This document shows, in pieces, positions 6,993 to 12,500 of a stretch of 12,500 bases of DNA. The notes beneath the pieces were generated by a model that was given only the letters and a program-made list of their open reading frames with translations, had not been told where the DNA came from and did not search any database. Made by a program: the position numbers and the translations under genes. Origin of the DNA: Blumeriella jaapii (taxonomy: Eukaryota > Ascomycota > Leotiomycetes > Helotiales > Drepanopezizaceae); assembly GCA_009599575.1 (NCBI GenBank), contig VWND01000060.1, positions 17,501 to 30,000 on the forward strand, given 5' to 3'. Each line of letters begins with the position of its first letter. Position 1 is the first letter of the stretch.

Positions 6993-7441
6993 TGTGACGA
7001 TCTAATCAGACGGAGGGCTGCGATCGGTCAACTTGGGTCGCCAGGTCCACATGATGGCGAAACGAGCCTTCGGTTCTGTAACAGAGATATTCACTGAGGA
7101 CCAACAACCGCAGGAGGCGGAGGCTGCTAAGGGGAGAGAGCCTTCCATACACGAATGGTCTCCACAATTGATGGGAGGCCCACCAAGAGACCGGGCAGCT
7201 TGCAACTATACTGTAAAACGGTGATGCTTTGTATTCATGGGATTTGGGAGTTTTAGCTATGGTCGAGGCATGGACCCCTCTCAGACCTCCTGCCACCGAC
7301 GACCTCCAACGGGTATAAGAGCAAGGCACCCCCCTTAGATAGTACAACAGGCACGCACTCCAATTCATACCTTCGCCATTCTTCTTTTCCCTTTCTTCAG
7401 TCTCTTCTAGGGGATTCCCTGGACTATCGTACCCACCGACA
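6993..7441 (+). mobile_element. LTR-like sequence, probable solo or truncated LTR
   Basis: A 450-bp island of normal composition inside the satellite. It starts TGTGACGATC (the Gypsy LTR in this window starts TGTTACGATC) and one possible end is CCACCGACA at 7441. Inside are a TATA box (GGGTATAAGAG at 7311-7321) and then a long CT-rich tract (about 7370-7412), the usual layout of fungal promoters and LTR R regions. TGTGGCCTTACC directly after 7441 could be the start of a primer-binding site, and the foreign sequence goes on to about 7490, so this may be a 5' LTR plus a short internal stub. I found no target-site duplication; a CATGTG at 6991 and 7440 is the only shared flank. A 149-codon minus-strand frame here lacks any recognisable domain. 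Confidence 0.45.
7311..7321 (+). promoter_or_regulatory. TATA box of the LTR-like sequence
   Basis: GGGTATAAGAG is a good Pol II TATA match and is followed within about 60 bp by a pyrimidine-rich region typical of fungal transcription start areas. Confidence 0.45.
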
Positions 7442-7490
7442 TGTGGCCTTACCAATGTGGTTTTCCTACCTACTTTTACAGTACCTAGAA

Positions 7491-8497
7491 GCGCCCCCCC
7501 AGGCCCCTGCGGCGGGCCTCCCCAGCGCCCCCCCAGCGGGCCCCAGCGCCCCCAGCGCCCCCCCAGCGCCTCCCAGCGCCCCCCCCCCAGGCCCCTACGG
7601 CGGGCCTCCCCAGCAGCGCCCCCCGAGGCCCCTACGGCGGGCCTACCCGGCGTGCTCCCAGCGCCCCCCCAGCGGGCCCCCAGCGCCCCCCGAGGCCCCT
7701 ACGGCGGGCCTACCCGGCGTGCTCCCAGCGCCCCCAGCGCCCCCCCCAGGCCCCTGCGGCGGGCCTCCCCAGCGCCCCCCGAGGCCCCTACGGCGGGCCT
7801 CCCCAGCGCCCCCCCAGCGCCCCCCAGCGCCCCCCGAGGCCCCTACGGCGGGCCTCCCCAGCGTGCTCCCAGCGCCCCCAGGCCCCTGCGGCGGGCCTCC
7901 CCAGCGCCCCCCCAGCGCCCCCAGCGCCCCCCGAGGCCCCTACGGCGGGCCTCCCCAGCGTGCTCCCAGCGCCCCCCCCAGCGCCCCCCCAGCGCCCCCC
8001 AGCGCCCCCCGAGGCCCCTACGGCGGGCCTCCCCAGCGTGCTCCCAGCGCCCCCAGGCCCCTGCGGCGGGCCTCCCCAGCGCCCCCCCAGCGCCCCCCAG
8101 CGCCCCCCGAGGCCCCTACGGCGGGCCTTCCCGGCGTGCTCCCAGCGCCCCAGGCCCCTACGGCGGGCCTCCCCAGCGTGCTCCCAGCGCCCCCAGGCCC
8201 CTACGGCGGGCCTCCCCAGCGTGCTCCCAGCGCCCCCAGGCCCCTACGGCGGGCCTCCCCAGCGTGCTCCCAGCGCCCCCAGGCCCCTGCGGCGGGCCTC
8301 CCCAGCGCCCCCCCCAGCGCCTCCCAGCGCCCCCCCAGGCCCCTACGGCGGGCCTCCCCAGCGCGCCCCCAGGCCCCACACGGCGGGCCTCCCCAGCGCC
8401 CCCCAGCGCGCCCCCCCAGGCCCCTGCGGCGGGCCCCCCCAGCGCCCCCCGAGGCCCCCTGCGGCGGGCCCCCCCGGCGCCCCCCCGGCGGTCCCCC
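7491..8497. repeat. C-rich satellite, block 2
   Basis: About 1 kb of tandem, variable units. The main motif is (GA)GGCCCCTACGGCGGGCCT, whose arms GAGGCCC and GGGCCTC are inverted repeats. It is followed by CCCCAGCG or ACCCGGCG, often TGCTCCCAGCG, and variable numbers of CCCCCCAGCG. About twenty main motifs occur here. Unit spacing is commonly 40-60 bp. All three forward frames lack stops over long stretches, giving Pro/Ala/Arg-rich translations, but there is no frame preference and length changes in C runs are not multiples of three, so I do not call a gene. Confidence 0.9.
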
Positions 8498-9162
8498 GTA
8501 CAGTTCGCCGCCGTCGAAGGCATCCCCGTCCCCGACGCCTTCCAAGCCAAGTACGATGACCACGTGCTCCTCGTAAGGAAGCTTCTCCCGGCTCAATACT
8601 CGGAGTTCGAGGAGCTCTTTCACAAGCCGGAAGGCGACAAGCCTGCTCTCCGCCGCCCCGCCGTGGATCACAAGATGCACCTCGCGACGGAGAACACTCT
8701 CTTTGTGAAACCCGCTGAGGCGCCTCAGGCACGGACAGCTCGCGGAGGTCAAGAGCGACATCCTCGACGATCTGCACAAGGGCGTCATTGCGCCTCCCGA
8801 TGCCCCCTTCGCCGCCCCGATCCTGTTCACCAGGAAGTCCGATGGCGCCATGCGTTTGTGTATCGATGATCGCAAGCTCAAGGAACTCACGAAGAAGGAT
8901 TCTTCCCCGCTGCCCTTGAGTGACGAAATGCTGGCGCGGATCACCAGAGCCAAAGTATTTACGCACATCGACATTCAGATCGACGTCCAACAAGCGTTCA
9001 ATCGGGTCCGAATGTCTGAAAGAGTCCGAAGGGCTGAGCAGTTTCCGCACTCGCTATGGCATGTACAAGTACAAGGTCTCTCCTTCCGGCCCCACCGACG
9101 GCCCTGCCACGTTCCAACGTTTCATCAATAACGTTCTCCTGGAACACTTGGATGATTTCTGC
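8498..9162 (+). pseudogene. captured fragment of a Gypsy pol gene (linker plus reverse transcriptase N-terminal half)
   Basis: Translations match residues 348-564 of the pol described at 520-3090, but on the opposite strand: AAVEGIPVPDAFQAKYDD, YSEFEELFHKPEGDK, DILDDLHKG, RLCIDDRKL, LARITRAKVFT, FRTRYGMYKYKV, ATFQRFINNVL. The length is fully accounted for: 217 codons (651 nt) plus a 12-bp duplication (8967-8990, repeating the motif A codons I-D-I-Q) plus two single-base insertions (extra C at 8711-8713, extra A near 9019-9021) gives 665. It stops just before the YLDD motif, so the catalytic centre is incomplete, and it has no gag, LTR or start. Both ends pass straight into satellite. Its third codon positions are more GC-rich than in the large element, so it comes from a related, not identical, copy. 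Cannot encode a working enzyme. Confidence 0.92.
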
Positions 9163-11060
9163 CCCTAGGGCGGGCCTCCCCAGCGCCCCCCCAGCGCCCC
9201 CCCCAGCGCCCCTACGGCGGGCCTACCCGGCCTGCTCCCAGCGCCCCCCCCAGCGCCCCCCGAGGCCCCTGCGGCGGGCCTTCCCGGCGTGCTCCCAGCG
9301 CCCCCAGGCCCCTACGGCGGGCCTCCCCAGCGGCTCCCAGCGCCCCCGGAGGCCCCTACGGCGGGCCTCCCCAGCGCGCTCCCAGCGCCCCTACGGCGGC
9401 GGGCCTACCCGGCCTGCTCCCAGCGCCCCCCCCAGCGCGCTCCCAGCGCCCCCAGGCCCCTACGGCGGGCCTCCCCAGCGCGCTCCCAGCGCCCCCCAGG
9501 CCCCTGCGGCGGGCCTCCCCAGCCCCCCCCCCCAGCGCCCCCGGAGGCCCCTACGGCGGGCCTCCCCAGCGCGCTCCCAGCGCCCCCAGGCCCCTGCGGC
9601 GGGCCTTCCCGGCGTGCTCCCAGCGCCCCCGGGCCCCTGCGGCGGGCCTCCCAGCGCCCCCCAGGCCCCCTCGGCGGGCCTACCCGGCGTCCTCCCAGCG
9701 CCCCCGGGCCCCTACGGCGGGCCTCCCCCAGCGCCCCCCAGCGCCCCCGAGGCCCCTACGGCGGGCCTACCCGGCGTGCTCCCAGCGCCCCCGGGCCCCT
9801 GCGGCGGGCCTCCCCAGCGTGCTCCCAGCGCCCCCGGGCCCCTGCGGCGGGCCTCCCCAGCGCCCCCCAGCGCCCCCGGAGGCCCCTACGGCGGGCCTCC
9901 CCAGCGCCCCCCAGCGCCCCCCCCAGCGCCCCCCAGCGCCCCCCGAGGCCCCTACGGCGGGCCTACCCGGCGTGCTCCCAGCGCCCCCGGGCCCCTGCGG
10001 CGGGCCTCCCCAGCGTGCTCCCAGCGCCCCCGGGCCCCTGCGGCGGGCCTCCCCAGCGCCCCCCAGCGCCCCCGGAGGCCCCTACGGCGGGCCTCCCCAG
10101 CGCCCCCCCAGCGCCCCCCAGCGCCCCCCGAGGCCCCTACGGCGGGCCTACCCGGCCTGCTCCCAGCGCCCCCCCCCCCAGCGCGCTCCCAGCGCCCCCA
10201 GGCCCCTACGGCGGGCCTCCCCAGCGCGCTCCCAGCGCCCCCAGGCCCCTGCGGCGGGCCTCCCCAGCGCCCCCCAGCGCCCCCGGAGGCCCCTACGGCG
10301 GGCCTCCCCAGCGCGCTCCCAGCGCCCCCAGGCCCCTGCGGCGGGCCTTCCCGGCGTGCTCCCAGCGCCCCCGGCCCCTGCGGCGGGCCTCCCAGCGCCC
10401 CCCAGGCCCCCTCGGCGGGCCTACCCGGCGTCCTCCCAGCGCCCCCGGGCCCCTACGGCGGGCCTCCCCAGCGCCCCCCAGCGCCCCCCGAGGCCCCTAC
10501 GGCGGGCCTACCCGGCGTGCTCCCAGCGCCCCCGGGCCCCTGCGGCGGGCCTCCCCAGCGTGCTCCCAGCGCCCCCGGGCCCCTGCGGCGGGCCTCCCCA
10601 GCGCCCCCCAGCGCCCCCGGAGGCCCCTACGGCGGGCCTCCCCAGCGCCCCCCAGCGCCCCCCCCCCAGCGCCCCCCAGCGCCCCCCGAGGCCCCTACGG
10701 CGGGCCTACCCGGCGTGCTCCCAGCGCCCCCGGGCCCCTGCGGCGGGCCTCCCCAGCGTGCTCCCAGCGCCCGGGCCCCTGCGGCGGGCCTCCCCAGCGC
10801 CCCCCAGCGCCCCCGGAGGCCCCTACGGCGGGCCTCCCCAGCGCCCCCCCCAGCGCCCCCCAGCGCCCCCCGAGGCCCCTACGGCGGGCCTACCCGGCGT
10901 GCTCCCAGCGCCCCCGGGCCCCTGCGGCGGGCCTCCCAGCGCCCCCCAGGCCCCCTCGGCGGGCCTACCCGGCGTGCTCCCAGCGCCCTCCCAGCGCCCT
11001 CCCAGCGCCCCCCCAGGCCCCCACGGCGGCCCTACCCGGCGACCCGACCCGCCCGCCCCC
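9163..11060. repeat. C-rich satellite, block 3, with higher-order repeats
   Basis: Same units as the previous block, with roughly forty GGCGGGCCT motifs. Units GGCCCCTGCGGCGGGCCT and GGCCCCTACGGCGGGCCT alternate with TGCTCCCAGCG spacers. Higher-order order is clear: GAGGCCCCTACGGCGGGCCTACCCGG recurs at about 9749, 9945, 10130, 10490, 10688 and 10872 (steps of 184-198 within groups). A rarer marker, CCAGGCCCCCTCGGCGGG, recurs near 9661, 10402 and 10946 (steps of 741 and 544). Homopolymeric C tracts vary in length. The first unit carries the only GCCCCTAGGGCGGGCC variant, right at the pol-fragment junction. No gene is called despite frames of several hundred codons. Confidence 0.9.
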
Positions 11061-11365
11061 AGCCCCAGGGCGTCACGGCTGAGTCACCGGGCGCTCGCCG
11101 GCGGCCGTCACTGCTGAGCTACCCGGCAGTGGCAAACGCGCCAGAAGCAGGCCCTCGGGGCGCCGCCGCCCTCGCACCCCTCCGCGAGGTCGCCCGTCCC
11201 GCCCCCCCGCCCCGGCCCGCCCCCGCGGGCAGGCGGCGCCCCCCCAGCGCCCGCGCCGCCCCCGAGGGCCCCGGGGGCTCCCTCGCTCGCGTCCCCCCGG
11301 GGCTGCCCGCCCCCCGACGCCGCCGCCGACCCCGACCCCGCAAGCCCCCCCCCCCTCTCTCGGCC
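11061..11365. other. GC-rich spacer, no gene seen
   Basis: Not clearly made of the satellite unit. It contains two imperfect direct copies of GTCACGGCTGAGTCACCGGGC (11072-11092 and 11107-11127, about 16 of 21 alike), and an inverted pair CACTGC/GCAGTG (11109-11131). Frames here are Arg/Pro/Gly-rich by composition on both strands. Confidence 0.6.
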
Positions 11366-11517
11366 CTGTGACGGCCCGGTAATCACCCGGGCCAGCAAAT
11401 GGTGCATCCCTTCCCCACCAGGCCAACTGACCTAAAAGGTACAAGAACAGATTGCAAGATCTATTCTGCGATGCACTATGTAGGGGTTACGGAAGTGCCC
11501 CGGACCCAACCGTAACA
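11366..11517. mobile_element. solo LTR, 152 bp
   Basis: Starts TGTGACGG and ends CCGTAACA, which are inverted repeats matching at 7 of 8 bases. It is flanked by GGCCC (11361-11365) and GGCTC (11518-11522), a 5-bp target duplication with one difference. These are the hallmarks of an LTR left by recombination between the two LTRs of a Ty3/Gypsy-type element. It shares the 9-mer AAAAGGTAC (11434-11442) with the LTR region of the large element (4683-4691). Orientation is not decided. A small MITE-like element is a weaker alternative. Confidence 0.65.
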
Positions 11518-11749
11518 GGCTCTGCGTCCCCTGTCCCGCCTGCTCGCCTGCGCCCCTCGGCCTGCCTTTGCCCGTCGCGCCGGCGCTGGCCCTTGGCCCG
11601 CGTGCGTCGCGGCTCGCCGCGCAGCTCCGCCCCGATGCCCCCCGCCCCCCTCCGACGGCGCATATGCAGCCCCCCTCCGCCGCGGGCCCCTCCGATGCTG
11701 CCTCCGCGCGCGTGTCGTGGCCGTCTTGGCCCGGCCACGGCACCTCTCC
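11518..11749. other. GC-rich spacer on the downstream side of promoter-like copy B, no gene seen
   Basis: Cytosine-rich, with no satellite unit and no convincing gene. It shares GTGGCCGTC (11717-11725) with the corresponding side of copy A (6427-6435) but otherwise I see little similarity to the 5' ETS, so copy B is not followed by a recognisable rRNA leader. Confidence 0.55.
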
Positions 11750-11927
11750 TCATATACCCACCGACTTCCTTTGGCCTCCGAGCGCCCGGGCAAATGCCTA
11801 TGGCCGAAAAGGACGCCTCCGATCAATGATTTGTGTGCAAATCGTTTTCGACCCCCCCCCCCGGCACCCCAGCTTTTTCGCGTCTGAGCGCGCATTTGTT
11901 GCCTTCGTCGTCCGCGGGATCCGACCC
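11750..11927 (-). promoter_or_regulatory. Promoter-like module, copy B (possible spacer promoter)
   Basis: It matches copy A island by island: TCATATACCC and CCGACTTCCTTTGGCC (11750-11776), ATTTGTGTGC (from 11829) with TTTTCGACCCCCCCC, CTTTTTCGCGT, GCGCGCATTT and TTGCCTT. The distance from CATATA to ATTTGTGTGC is 78 here and 81 in copy A, while the sequence between is not conserved. Islands kept at fixed spacing suggest protein-binding sites. No 18S gene follows within the window on its downstream (left) side, so it could be a spacer promoter or the remnant of a lost rDNA unit. Confidence 0.5.
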
Positions 11928-12500
11928 CGAGGCCCCCACGGCGGGCCTACCCGGCGTCCCTCTCAGCGCCCCCAAGCCCCTACGGCGGCCCCCCCCCCAG
12001 CGCCCCCCCAGGCCCCTACGGCGGGCCTCCCCAGCGCCTGCCCCAGCGGTCCCCCAGCGCCCCCCAGCGCCCTTCCCAGCGGTCCCCAGCCCCCCCCGGC
12101 GGTCCCCCAGGTCCCCCCCAGCGCCCCCCAGGCCCCTACGGCGGGCCTCCCCCAGCGCCCCCCCCGGCGACCCTAACCCTAACCCTAAAGCTAACCCTAA
12201 CCCTAACCCAGCGCCCTTCCCAGCGGTCCCCCAGCGCGCCCCCCAGCGCCTGCCCCAGCGGTCCCCAGCGCCCCCCCGGCGGTCCCCCAGGTCCCCCCAG
12301 CGCCCCCCCCCCCCAGCGCCCCTGCGGCGGGCCTCCCCAGCGCCCCCAGGCCTCTGCTGCGGCGGGTCTCCCCGGCGCCCCTCAGCGCCCCCCGAAGCCC
12401 CCCGAGGCCTCTGCGGCGGGCCTCCCCAGCGCCCCCCCAGCGCCCCCCGAAGCCCCCGCGGCGGTCTCGCCCCGGGGCTCTCGGGCCGCGACCCTCGCAG
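11922..12500. repeat. C-rich satellite, block 4, degenerate
   Basis: Begins GACCCCGAGGCCCCCACGGCGGGCCTACCCGG right after the promoter-like module, as block 1 does after its insert. Units are more scattered, with GCGGTCCCCCAG and CCAGCGCCTGCC variants. It contains the telomeric tract at 12171-12209. No gene is seen to the right edge. Confidence 0.85.
12171..12209. repeat. interstitial telomeric repeat (CCCTAA)n
   Basis: Three CCCTAA units, one variant AGCTAA, two more CCCTAA units and a final CCC: 39 bp. CCCTAA/TTAGGG is the telomere repeat of most filamentous fungi. It is embedded in satellite on both sides, so it is internal. The orientation (CCCTAA on this strand) is that of a chromosome end lying to the left. 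Confidence 0.95.

Noticed and set aside
7006..7455. 149-codon minus-strand ORF in the LTR-like island
   Set aside because: No recognisable domain, irregular composition, and it runs antisense to a TATA box and CT tract.
7443..8869. Long forward ORFs (377 and 470 codons) rich in Pro, Ala and Arg
   Set aside because: All three forward frames are open because the C-rich repeats contain almost no stop codons. Repeat length changes are not in threes, and the longer frame merely runs into the broken pol fragment.
7491..11060. CRISPR-like array
   Set aside because: The units have no unique spacers of constant length, they are C-rich satellite, and the DNA is eukaryotic.
9056..11371. ORFs of 771, 597 and 432 codons in overlapping frames
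   Set aside because: Same cause: satellite without stops. No frame is favoured, no domain is seen, and the 771-codon ORF starts out of frame inside the pol fragment.

Overview
The window looks like nuclear DNA of a filamentous ascomycete fungus (Pezizomycotina). Three things point there: the 5' part of an 18S rRNA gene whose sequence reads as ascomycete, a fungal-type Ty3/Gypsy retrotransposon, and a CCCTAA telomere-type repeat. The class is not fixed; the 18S wording around the first 350 nt reminds me of Dothideomycetes, but this is recall, not a search.

Layout. Positions 1-4897 (minus strand) hold most of a Ty3/Gypsy element: 5' LTR and leader, gag, a -1 ribosomal frameshift signal, then protease, reverse transcriptase, RNase H and the start of integrase, running off the left edge. 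The LTR begins exactly where an 18S rRNA gene (4897-5393, minus strand) stops after about 497 nt, so the element appears to sit inside the 18S gene. Upstream of the 18S lies a hairpin-rich GC spacer (5394 to about 6484), best read as the 5' external transcribed spacer. Next comes a module (6485-6667) that recurs at 11750-11927 with conserved internal spacing and a TATATGAGG-like core; I infer a Pol I promoter and a spacer copy of it.

From about 6790 to the right end the + strand is extremely C-rich. It is a satellite made of GGCCCCTACGGCGGGCCT-type hairpin units plus short CCCCCCAGCG units, arranged in higher-order repeats. It is broken by an LTR-like sequence (6993-7441), a 665-bp captured fragment of the pol gene in the opposite orientation (8498-9162), a 152-bp solo LTR (11366-11517) and a 39-bp interstitial telomeric tract (12171-12209). 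All three forward frames of the satellite stay open for long stretches because it lacks stop codons. None of this looks protein-coding.

Overall this looks like the edge of an rDNA array merging into subtelomere-like DNA and invaded by retroelements. Only the retrotransposon carries protein-coding genes, and it shows at least one clear frame break. The points most worth checking are the LTR element inside 18S, the duplicated promoter-like module, the textbook A AAA AAC frameshift site with its stem, and the collinear pol fragment lodged in the satellite.
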